Assembly: GCF_046298265.1 (NCBI RefSeq)
Contig: NZ_JBKAHK010000005.1
Location: forward strand, 186,001-250,000
DNA: 64,000 bases
Direction of reading: 5' to 3'
Origin: Gillisia xinjiangensis
Lineage (GTDB): Bacteria; Bacteroidota; Bacteroidia; Flavobacteriales; Flavobacteriaceae
Shown here: in pieces, positions 17,315 through 24,033 of the stretch
Position numbering within the stretch: the first letter of the stretch is position 1
Layout of the letters: each line of letters starts with the position of its first letter
Notes under the pieces: model-generated
What the model saw: the letters and a program-made list of their open reading frames with translations, nothing else
Told to the model about the DNA's origin: nothing
Database searches by the model: none
Program-made: the position numbers and the translations under genes

Positions 17315-17530
17315 GAAGATCAGCCCCTCAACCCCCGAAGGGGAGCAAAATAAATAATCTGATGATTTGTTTGATATGTTTTTGTTATTTGGTTTGTTTC
17401 CATCGCAGTAGATCCATTTTCCCCTTCCGTCTTTTGTCTCTTTTCTATTCTCTTTTTTGTCTTGTTTCTACATTCTTCCCCGATAGCTTTGTAGTTGACT
17501 CTTTCTTTTGGATCGTTCCTCAGCTAATTT
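17315..17530. other. Gene-free pyrimidine-rich stretch
   Basis: No supportable gene. It opens with a small hairpin CCCC-CGAA-GGGG near 17332-17343, then runs about 180 bp of T/C-rich DNA with many TTTTCT and TCTTTT runs. ORFs that cross it continue into the tandem repeat and look like chance frames. Confidence 0.6.
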
Positions 17531-17966
17531 TTAACCGCAAGGGCGCAAAGGAAAACGCAAATGCCGCAGAGGGTGAAATAGTGAAGGAGTGTTTTTTGTT
17601 TCCTGTTTTCCCCAAGTCCCTTTTTCTCCACGTCCCCAAGTCTTTTTTTTTGATTTGGATTACGGATTCTTTTTTTTTAACCGCAAGGGCGCAAAGGAAA
17701 ACGCAAAGGCCGCAGAGGGTGAAATAGTGAAGGAGTGTCTTTTGTTTCCTGTTTTCCCCAAGTCCCTTTTTCTCCACGTCCCCAAGTCTTTTTTTTTGAT
17801 TTGGATTACGGATTCTTTTTTTTTAACCGCAAGGGCGCAAAGGAAAACGCAAAGGCCGCAGAGGGTGAAATAGTGAAGGAGTGTCTTTTGTTTCCTGTTT
17901 TCCCCAAGTCCCTTTTTCTCCACGTCCCCAAGTCTTTTTTTAATTTGGATTACGGGTTCTTTTTTA
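17531..17966 (+). repeat. 146-bp tandem repeat, three copies
   Basis: Units start at 17531, 17677 and 17823 (exact 146-bp period). Each begins TTAACCGCAAGGGCGCAAAG, holds several CGCAAAG-type words, then GTGAAATAGTGAAGGAG, a C/T-rich part with two CCCCAAGTC words, and a T run. Copies 1 and 2 differ at only a few positions; copy 3 has a shorter T tract and a variant end. The near-identity points to recent duplication. Open frames run through it on both strands because the period is not a multiple of three and stop codons are rare, not because it is a gene. Confidence 0.9.
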
Positions 17967-18009
17967 ACGAGTTTGTTAATATTCAATAAAATGCTTAAAA
18001 TACCGGCAT

Positions 18010-18666
18010 TTACTTTTTTGATTTATAATACTCAGTTAGAACGGTTTTTCTGCCAATGGTACTGGTGATAATATCTTTATCAATATCCCATCCACGTGCA
18101 GGAGAATATTGCCTTGCATAGTAAATAATTTGAAGATGTAAGAGATTCCATAATTCCTTTGGAAAAAGCCTTTTTGCATCTGCTTCAGTTTGAACTACGT
18201 TTTTTCCATTGCTCAAATTCCATCGGTACATCAATCTGTGAATATGTGTATCTACAGGAAATGCCGGAATATTAAATGCCTGTGACATTACTACGCTGGC
18301 TGTTTTATGGCCTACAGCGGGAAGGGATTCCAGAGCGTCAAAATCGGCGGGCACTTCCCCATTGTACTTATCTATTAAAATATGAGATAAACCAAAAATC
18401 CCTTTGGATTTCATAGGAGAAAGCCCAACCGGTTTTATGATGGCCCTTATTTCTTCTACAGATAATTTTATCATTTGATATGGATTATCGGCGATATCGA
18501 ATAAAATTGGGGTGATTTGATTTACTTTTTTATCGGTGCTTTGGGCTGAAAGCAATACTGCAATCAATAATGTATAAGGATCTTTATGATCTAAAGGGAT
18601 TGGAACCTCCGGAAAAAGCGCATTTAACGTATCTATAACAAATTGTACCTTTTCCTGTTTGTTCAT
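18010..18666 (-). CDS. nth: Endonuclease III homologue lacking the 4Fe-4S cysteines
   Basis: A 218-residue HhH-GPD DNA glycosylase/AP lyase for oxidised pyrimidines. The helix-hairpin-helix LESLPAVGHKTASVV with the catalytic lysine and the aspartate in FPVDTHIHRLMYRW (both near residues 113-143) are intact. In the usual enzyme four cysteines after this region hold an iron-sulfur cluster. Here the matching C-terminal region (LLHLQIIYYARQYSPARGWD onward) has none, and the protein has no cysteine at all. It is divergent from bcp with only 31 bp between the start codons, sharing a palindromic promoter. Confidence 0.9.
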   Translation of the reverse strand: MNKQEKVQFVIDTLNALFPEVPIPLDHKDPYTLLIAVLLSAQSTDKKVNQITPILFDIADNPYQMIKLSVEEIRAIIKPVGLSPMKSKGIFGLSHILIDKYNGEVPADFDALESLPAVGHKTASVVMSQAFNIPAFPVDTHIHRLMYRWNLSNGKNVVQTEADAKRLFPKELWNLLHLQIIYYARQYSPARGWDIDKDIITSTIGRKTVLTEYYKSKK

Positions 18667-18672
18667 TATTCA

Positions 18673-18690
18673 TACTTTTATGCAAAAGTA
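18673..18690. promoter_or_regulatory. Palindromic bidirectional promoter between nth and bcp
   Basis: TACTTTT (18673-18679) and AAAAGTA (18684-18690) form a perfect 7-bp inverted repeat around ATGC. Read on the minus strand it gives TACTTTTG, a perfect -7 box for nth; on the plus strand it gives TACTTTTA, a near match for bcp. Both leaders would be about 10 nt. Confidence 0.5.
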
Positions 18691-18697
18691 CTTAATT

Positions 18698-19147
18698 ATG
18701 ACAAAATTAAAAGCAGGAGATAAAGCTCCTGAATTTTCAGCAAAAGATCAGGATGGAAATACAGTAAAATTATCAGATTTTAAAGGAAAAAAACTGGTGG
18801 TGTTCTTTTATCCAAAAGCCAGTACGCCGGGTTGTACTGCGGAAGCTTGCAACCTCCGGGATAACTGGGAGCAATTTCAGGAAAAAAATTATGCAATTTT
18901 AGGTGTAAGTGCCGACAGCCAGAAAAAACAGCAAAATTTTAAAAATAAATACGAGTTGCCTTTTCCGCTTTTAGCCGATGAGGATAAAGAGGTTATTACC
19001 GCTTTTGGCGTTTGGGGTCCTAAAAAATTTATGGGAAAGGAATATGACGGAATCAATAGAACTACCTTCATTATTGATGAAGAGGGGAAGATTGAAGAAG
19101 TTATAGAGAAGGTTAAAACCAAAGACCACACAGCTCAAATTCTGTAA
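18698..19147 (+). CDS. bcp: Thioredoxin-dependent peroxiredoxin, Bcp/PrxQ type
   Basis: From the ATG at 18698 the product is 149 residues, starting MTKLKAGDKAPEFSAKDQDG, the normal beginning of the family. An upstream in-frame ATG at 18659 would overlap nth and the shared promoter. The peroxidatic cysteine is C46 in STPGCTAEAC, and the resolving cysteine C51 sits five residues later, the PrxQ arrangement. The conserved Arg and the FGVWGPKKFMGKEYDGINR segment are present. It reduces peroxides in the cytoplasm using thioredoxin. Divergent from nth, which repairs oxidised bases, so the pair forms a peroxide-damage module. Confidence 0.95.
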   Translation: MTKLKAGDKAPEFSAKDQDGNTVKLSDFKGKKLVVFFYPKASTPGCTAEACNLRDNWEQFQEKNYAILGVSADSQKKQQNFKNKYELPFPLLADEDKEVITAFGVWGPKKFMGKEYDGINRTTFIIDEEGKIEEVIEKVKTKDHTAQIL

Positions 19148-19192
19148 TTACATGATTTGTTTTTGATTTAAAATCAAGTCTTAATTCTTGCA

Positions 19193-19211
19193 GTTACGCC
19201 AAAGGCGTAAC
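19193..19211. repeat. Short perfect hairpin after bcp
   Basis: GTTACGCC and GGCGTAAC (8-bp arms) with an AAA loop lie between the convergent bcp and DUF4258-like genes. Without a T run it is a weak terminator candidate or a REP-like element. Confidence 0.45.
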
Positions 19212-19233
19212 GGTCCTTATTCTTTACCGGACA

Positions 19234-19611
19234 TTACTTATCTAAAAATTCAACACGTTGGATGGTAGCTGTTACTTCACAGTTTTCAATTTGTAATTCA
19301 AGCTTGTTGGATTCTATTTCCCCTGAAACAAAATAGATATTACAGGGTTCTTTATCAGTTTGGCTTTTTCCGAAGTTTACATTTCCATCTTCCAGGATGG
19401 TATTAACAACAGTTGTGTCGATATTATTTGATTCAAAAAAGCGGTAGGCTTCTTCTAAATACACCCTGTCTTTTATCCGAATATTTTTTAAGGTTCTTGC
19501 AGTGGGTGAATAATCGCAGGAGGCTCTTTTTCCGCCCAAAAAGAAAATAAGAATTATAATCCCTGCTATAAGGCCAATGGAGAAAAAGGCGAATCTTTTT
19601 AATAAATTCAT
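19234..19611 (-). CDS. DUF4258-like small membrane-anchored protein
   Basis: A 125-residue protein with one N-terminal membrane segment (about residues 6-25, FAFFSIGLIAGIIILIFFLG), then SCDYSPTARTLKNIRIKDRV and a soluble domain with a pair of cysteines near the end (EPCNIY and IENCEV). The arrangement resembles flavobacterial proteins labelled DUF4258, of unknown function. It is probably anchored in the inner membrane with the soluble part outside. Convergent with bcp, and 70 bp downstream of the alanine dehydrogenase gene on the same strand. Confidence 0.6.
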   Translation of the reverse strand: MNLLKRFAFFSIGLIAGIIILIFFLGGKRASCDYSPTARTLKNIRIKDRVYLEEAYRFFESNNIDTTVVNTILEDGNVNFGKSQTDKEPCNIYFVSGEIESNKLELQIENCEVTATIQRVEFLDK

Positions 19612-19681
19612 GTAATGCTTAAAATTTTGAAAAAAACCATCCCAGAACTATATCGGTAAGGCTTGAATATTTATTTAAAAT

Positions 19682-20881
19682 TTAAAAGATCAGTAGATTG
19701 ATATCCCGGTAAGAAAGATCAAACCAATCTGCTATGGATTTGTTGGTTAAAATCCCGTGGTAAAAGTACAACCCATTTCGTAAACCTTTATCAAATCTTA
19801 GTGTATTTTCCAATCCGCCTTCCTCTGCAATGTGCAAAAGGTAAGGAGTGAAAATATTGCTGATGGATATTGAGGAGGTTTTTGCATACCTGGAAGGAAT
19901 GTTAGGTACACAATAATGTATTACTCCGTGCTTCGTAAAAATAGGTTTGTCATGCGTTGTAATTTCACTGGTTTCTATACAACCTCCCATATCTATACTC
20001 ACATCTATAATAACAGCACCTTTTTTCATGGTTTGCACCATATCGTCTGTAACAAGAACAGGGGAGCGGTTTGTGCCGCGTACCGCTCCTATTAATACAT
20101 CACAACGTTTTAAGGACTTGCCCAGGTTTTTTGGCTGAATGGTGGAGGTATATAAAGTATGTCCAATATTTGTTTGAATATTCCGAAGTTTGGTTAGGCT
20201 GCTGTCAAATACTTTTACATTGGCACCCAGCCCAACAGCCGATCTTGCTGCAAATTCCCCAACAGTTCCGGCACCTAAGATCACAACTTCTACAGGGGGA
20301 ACGCCACTTATGTTTCCAAACATCAGCCCGTTTCCCTCGGCATTATTGCTCATGATCTCCGATGCGATCAAAACCGAAGCAGTTCCGGCTATCTCGCTTA
20401 AAGCACGAACAGCAGGATAGGTCCCGTCCGGATCCTGGATAAATTCGAAAGCCAGGGCGGTGATTCTTTTTGTGGCGAGTTTCTGAAAATATTCCTTACA
20501 CTGGGTTTTTAATTGTAAAGCCGAAATAAGGATTGTTTGAGGATTGATCATTTCCAGCTCCTCGATAGAGGGTGGCTCAATTTTTAGGATGGTAGGGCAG
20601 GAAAACACCTTTTTGGTGTCTTTGGTGATTTCTGCACCTGCATCAGAATAGTCTTTATCGGTAAACCGGGCATATTTCCCTGCATCGCTTTCTATCATTA
20701 CCCTGTGTCCGTGGGCAGTTATGGCCGCAACGGCATCCGGGGTTAGGCACACCCGTTTCTCCTGGTAGGAGGTTTCCTTTGGAATACCTATAAACAGGTC
20801 TCCCTTGTTCTTAAATATCTCTAGAGTTTCTTCCTGGGGAAGCAATTGCTCCCTGGTAAAAGGGTAGGTTTGTTTGGTCAT
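19682..20881 (-). CDS. ald: Alanine dehydrogenase
   Basis: A 399-residue member of the alanine dehydrogenase / transhydrogenase alpha family. It has the N-terminal substrate region GIPKETSYQEKRVCLTPDAV (about residues 32-51), with the conserved Lys and Arg, and the NAD-binding glycine motif VVILGAGTVGEFAARSA (about residues 199-215). A further family segment is DVSIDMGGCIETSEITTHD. The reaction is reversible oxidative deamination of L-alanine to pyruvate and ammonia with NAD. The N-terminal extension of about 25 residues before GIPKET is common in Bacteroidota members. A TAnnTTTG box lies 42 bp upstream. Confidence 0.9.
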   Translation of the reverse strand: MTKQTYPFTREQLLPQEETLEIFKNKGDLFIGIPKETSYQEKRVCLTPDAVAAITAHGHRVMIESDAGKYARFTDKDYSDAGAEITKDTKKVFSCPTILKIEPPSIEELEMINPQTILISALQLKTQCKEYFQKLATKRITALAFEFIQDPDGTYPAVRALSEIAGTASVLIASEIMSNNAEGNGLMFGNISGVPPVEVVILGAGTVGEFAARSAVGLGANVKVFDSSLTKLRNIQTNIGHTLYTSTIQPKNLGKSLKRCDVLIGAVRGTNRSPVLVTDDMVQTMKKGAVIIDVSIDMGGCIETSEITTHDKPIFTKHGVIHYCVPNIPSRYAKTSSISISNIFTPYLLHIAEEGGLENTLRFDKGLRNGLYFYHGILTNKSIADWFDLSYRDINLLIF

Positions 20882-20922
20882 GCCGGAAAGTTGTTAAAGA
20901 CTTAAATTACAACATTTTTCAG

Positions 20923-20930
20923 CAAATATA
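20923..20930 (-). promoter_or_regulatory. Candidate -7 box of ald
   Basis: Minus-strand TATATTTG, a perfect TAnnTTTG match, predicts a leader of about 35 nt. Confidence 0.5.
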
Positions 20931-20946
20931 TATGGAATATTTTGAA

Positions 20947-21546
20947 TTAGAGTTTCCGGTAGTAATCTTCGGTGGGTTCATTGGCCAAAGCAGGATTTTG
21001 CTGACGGAACAATTCCAGTTCTTTTTCTTCATTTGTAGACATACTTTTGGTAAAAACCGAAACATCCGTTTCATTTAGTTCGCTAAGATCGATGTCATAA
21101 ATACGATCAAATATTTTTATTCTTACAAAATAAATAATGAACATTATTAAAATAAAAAATGGAGCCAAATATAACAAACCATCAGTATCCATTATAATTA
21201 CATTTAAATAGGCATCCTGATAAAATGCGGAGAAAAGTTGAAATCCGTACATAATAGTAGGAATTAAAATCGCATGATACCACCAGTGTTTACAAGTGAA
21301 AAACCAAATTAGCAATAAAAATAAAGGAGTTATTTTCCCTAAGTAAGTCCAGGCTGCAGTCAAAACATTTTCATAATATTTACTTTCGTAGGTAAAAAAA
21401 GAATTTTCCCAAACGGGTCCGTCTGGGAAAATTTCATATAAATAAAATATATAAGGTGAAAATGCTATTAAAAAGGCTATTATACTACCCGTGAGCAGGA
21501 ACCTTGATGGTCCGTCTATCAACTGCTTGTTCTTTGACTTGGTCAT
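20947..21546 (-). CDS. Conserved-looking integral membrane protein, overlaps the upstream peptide gene
   Basis: No known function. From the ATG at 21546 it has 199 residues and four hydrophobic segments (about residues 17-39, 69-85, 91-107 and 125-143), followed by a soluble C-terminal tail rich in Glu and Asn. The N-terminus, TKSKNKQLIDGPSRFLLTG, is read in a different frame from the last part of the 48-residue peptide gene upstream, giving an overlap of about 60 nt. That overlap suggests translational coupling. An ATG two codons earlier (21552) is an equal candidate. Confidence 0.65.
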   Translation of the reverse strand: MTKSKNKQLIDGPSRFLLTGSIIAFLIAFSPYIFYLYEIFPDGPVWENSFFTYESKYYENVLTAAWTYLGKITPLFLLLIWFFTCKHWWYHAILIPTIMYGFQLFSAFYQDAYLNVIIMDTDGLLYLAPFFILIMFIIYFVRIKIFDRIYDIDLSELNETDVSVFTKSMSTNEEKELELFRQQNPALANEPTEDYYRKL

Positions 21547-21631
21547 TATCACTGTTGTTTTCTGTTGTTGAAGTTACAAAAAAAGATGCTCCAAAGATTG
21601 CAGCTGCGAAAAGTATTGCTTTAATTTTCAT
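21485..21631 (-). CDS. 48-residue exported peptide, overlapping the membrane protein gene
   Basis: An ATG at 21631 opens MKIKAILFAAAIFGASFFVT followed by STTENNSDNDQVKEQAVDRR and TIKVPAHG. The first 20 residues look like a signal sequence; the rest is a short polar tail of about 25 residues ending in DRRTIKVPAHG. A TAnnTTTG box stands 43 bp upstream. The gene is too short for most ORF callers. The motif-like end and the overlap with the next gene argue that it is real. The function is unknown. Confidence 0.55.
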   Translation of the reverse strand: MKIKAILFAAAIFGASFFVTSTTENNSDNDQVKEQAVDRRTIKVPAHG

Positions 21632-21674
21632 AATGTAAAGGTTTTATATTAGTAGTTCGTTTTGAATTCTGAAA

Positions 21675-21682
21675 CAAACCTA
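21675..21682 (-). promoter_or_regulatory. Candidate -7 box for the peptide / membrane protein unit
   Basis: Minus-strand TAGGTTTG matches TAnnTTTG, with a predicted leader of about 37 nt to the ATG at 21631. Confidence 0.5.
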
Positions 21683-21911
21683 TATTAATATAAAACACTT
21701 ACACTAACGACATTAATCGTATCTTTGCACCCTTTTTAAAGCAAATAGTAGCTTGTATTTTAAACAATTTTACTTGTCAAAAATAAGCTAAAAATCAACA
21801 TCTTCCGTTGAGCAACTAAAATAATAATTTCCTTACTTTCACATACACAAAATTTGTAATATTTTTCTTACATTTTATCGTTCGCCGAAATTCAGAGCTA
21901 ATCAGGATTAA

Positions 21912-22316
21912 TTAACAAAACTTTAACTTTCGTTGCACTTCATTTTCTACCAGAATTTCCACTTTTTGGGTAGGGTAATCCAGAAATTTTTCAATTTTCT
22001 GCGGCCATTCAATAAATTTCCAGGATTCGGTATTGAGATAATCTTCAATTCCCATATCCAGTACTTCGTTTTCATCCTCAATTCGATAAAAATCGAAATG
22101 AAGGATCTTGCCTTGATCAAAATGATATTCGTTAACCAATGAGAAAGTGGGGCTGGAGGCAGCGTCTTCGGCACCCAGGGCTTTAACAAGCGCTTTGATG
22201 AGGGTGGTTTTTCCGGCCCCCATCTCCCCGTAAAAAAGCAGTGTTTTGCTTTTTACTTCGGAAAGTAATTGCACAGCAACACTATCAATTTCTGACAGCT
22301 CGTAGGTCAAGGTCAT
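21912..22316 (-). CDS. tsaE: tRNA threonylcarbamoyladenosine biosynthesis ATPase TsaE
   Basis: A 134-residue P-loop protein with the Walker A GEMGAGKTT near residues 30-38, followed by SSPTFSLVNEYHF, HFDFYRIEDENEV and FIEWPQKIEKFL, all hallmarks of TsaE (YjeE). It supports TsaB/TsaD in making t6A at position 37 of ANN-decoding tRNAs. Length is normal. It lies 43 bp downstream of porX on the same strand and may be co-transcribed with it. Confidence 0.95.
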   Translation of the reverse strand: MTLTYELSEIDSVAVQLLSEVKSKTLLFYGEMGAGKTTLIKALVKALGAEDAASSPTFSLVNEYHFDQGKILHFDFYRIEDENEVLDMGIEDYLNTESWKFIEWPQKIEKFLDYPTQKVEILVENEVQRKLKFC

Positions 22317-22359
22317 TAATTATTCGATTTTTGGCTTTGTAAAGATATGTAATTATTTA

Positions 22360-23910
22360 TTACCTAGGGGATAAGCATACAAACGGAATGATCATTTCCT
22401 CCATAGAAACCCCTCCATGCTGGTAGGTATTCCTGAAATAATTCACATAGTAATTATAATTGTTTGGATAGGCAAAAAACATATCTCCTTTGGCAAAAAT
22501 ATAGGAGCTGCTCATATTAATAGTGGGTAAGTGAATTGATTTTGGATCTTTTGCTGCCAGAACATCTTTATTTTCATAGGTAAGACTCCTTCCGGTTTTG
22601 TAGCGTAAATTTAAACTGGTATTTTTGTCTCCTATTACCTTAGAAGGTGTTTTTACGTTAATTGTGCCATGGTCTGTGGTAAGAATTAATTTGAAACCAA
22701 GTTGCTGCGCCTGCTGAATAATTTCCAGCAACGGGGAATTCCTGAACCAACTTTGGGTAAGGGATCTGTAGGATTTATCATTGGAAGCCAATTCCTTGAT
22801 TACTTCCATTTCGGTTTTGGAATGCGACAGCATATCCACAAAATTATAAACTACTACCGTAAGATCATTATTTTTTTGAGATCGGAAATTTTCCACCAAT
22901 CGTTTTCCGGCTTTTAAACTGGTGATCTTGTGATATTCATATTTTATATCCAGTCCCAATCGTTTTAATTGCGATTCCAGAAATTCTGCTTCGTGAAGAT
23001 TTTTCCCTCCCTCTTCAGTATCATTAAGCCAGTACTGCGGGAATAACTTTTCCATTTCACTTGGCATTAAACCTGAAAATATCGCATTTCTGGCGTATTG
23101 GGTCGCTGTTGGAAGAATGCTGAAAAAGGCAAATTCTTCAGTCTTTTTATAATAGTTATTGATGGTTGGTTCAAAAGATTTCCATTGATCATACCTCATA
23201 TTATCAACTACCACAAGCAAGGTTGGTTGCTCTTTGCTCAATTCCGGAACTATTTTGGTTTTAAATAGGGTATGGGACATAATAGGTGCATCTGCACCTT
23301 TTTCAAACCATTCAGGATAATTCTTGTCTATAAATTTACAAAACTGATTATTGGCTTCGAGTTTTTGAGATTCCAGAATCTCAAACATTCCGCTATCTTC
23401 GATGGTTTCCAGTTGAAGCTCCCAATATATCAATCGTTGATAGAGTTCTGCCCAACCTTCATAGGAATTAATCGCCGACATATCCATTGCGATTTTTCGG
23501 AATTCCTGCTGATAATTGGAAGTGGTTTTTTCAGTGATCAATCGGGAATGGTCCAGGTTTTTTTTCAGACTCAGCAGAATCTGATTCGGATTCACCGGCT
23601 TTATCAAATAATCGGCGATCTTGGAACCTATTGCGTCTTCCATAAGATATTCCTCTTCACTTTTGGTGATCATCACAATGGGAATATCTGCATGCTTCTC
23701 CTTTATTTCAAACAAGGTTTCCAGGCCGGTAAGACCCGGCATATTTTCGTCCAGAAAAACAATGTCGAAATTTTCTTTTTCAATTTTTTCAATGGCTTCC
23801 ATCCCGCTTCTGCAGGTGGTTACTTTATAGTTTTTGGATTCCAGAAAAATGATATGTGGTTTAAGCATATCAATTTCATCATCTGCCCAAAGTATCTTGA
23901 TTTCATTCAT
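22360..23910 (-). CDS. porX: PorX: response regulator with PglZ domain, type IX secretion regulator
   Basis: A 516-residue two-domain protein. Residues 1-120 are a CheY-like receiver with the acidic pocket WADDE (residues 8-12), phospho-acceptor D54 in FLDENMPG and the lysine in LIKPVNP. Residues from about 200 to the end are a PglZ domain of the alkaline phosphatase superfamily, with VVDNMRYDQW, ATQYARNAIFSGLMPSEM and LTTDHGTINV carrying likely metal ligands. This is the PorX architecture. In gliding and type IX-secreting Bacteroidota it is phosphorylated by PorY and controls secretion genes; the PglZ domain has nucleotide phosphodiesterase activity. No porY or por structural genes are in this window. 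Confidence 0.93.
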   Translation of the reverse strand: MNEIKILWADDEIDMLKPHIIFLESKNYKVTTCRSGMEAIEKIEKENFDIVFLDENMPGLTGLETLFEIKEKHADIPIVMITKSEEEYLMEDAIGSKIADYLIKPVNPNQILLSLKKNLDHSRLITEKTTSNYQQEFRKIAMDMSAINSYEGWAELYQRLIYWELQLETIEDSGMFEILESQKLEANNQFCKFIDKNYPEWFEKGADAPIMSHTLFKTKIVPELSKEQPTLLVVVDNMRYDQWKSFEPTINNYYKKTEEFAFFSILPTATQYARNAIFSGLMPSEMEKLFPQYWLNDTEEGGKNLHEAEFLESQLKRLGLDIKYEYHKITSLKAGKRLVENFRSQKNNDLTVVVYNFVDMLSHSKTEMEVIKELASNDKSYRSLTQSWFRNSPLLEIIQQAQQLGFKLILTTDHGTINVKTPSKVIGDKNTSLNLRYKTGRSLTYENKDVLAAKDPKSIHLPTINMSSSYIFAKGDMFFAYPNNYNYYVNYFRNTYQHGGVSMEEMIIPFVCLSPR

Positions 23911-23976
23911 TTATAATATTTTTGGAAGCCTTTGGAAATGGTATAAATTTTATTTTCAAAAGACTTTGATTTTACA

Positions 23977-24010
23977 TTTGTCCTCAATGGACTTCAGTTA
24001 TGTATATTTG
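23977..24010 (+). promoter_or_regulatory. Promoter of the HD-domain gene
   Basis: TTTG at 23977-23980, a 22-bp spacer and TATATTTG at 24003-24010 match the Bacteroidota promoter. The predicted start, near 24017, is 17 nt before the TTG start codon and excludes starts further upstream. Confidence 0.6.
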
Positions 24011-24033
24011 TTTTAAAATAAAAGGATTTAAGC

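Noticed and set aside
17362..17989. Several 84-121-codon ORFs on both strands across the 146-bp tandem repeat
   Set aside because: They repeat the same words with the 146-bp period in changing frames, show no protein-like pattern and have no promoter. They are products of repeat DNA.
23272..23916. 214-codon ORF antisense to porX
   Set aside because: It mirrors PorX codons, is rich in Phe, Ile and His as expected of an antisense frame, and has no recognisable domain.
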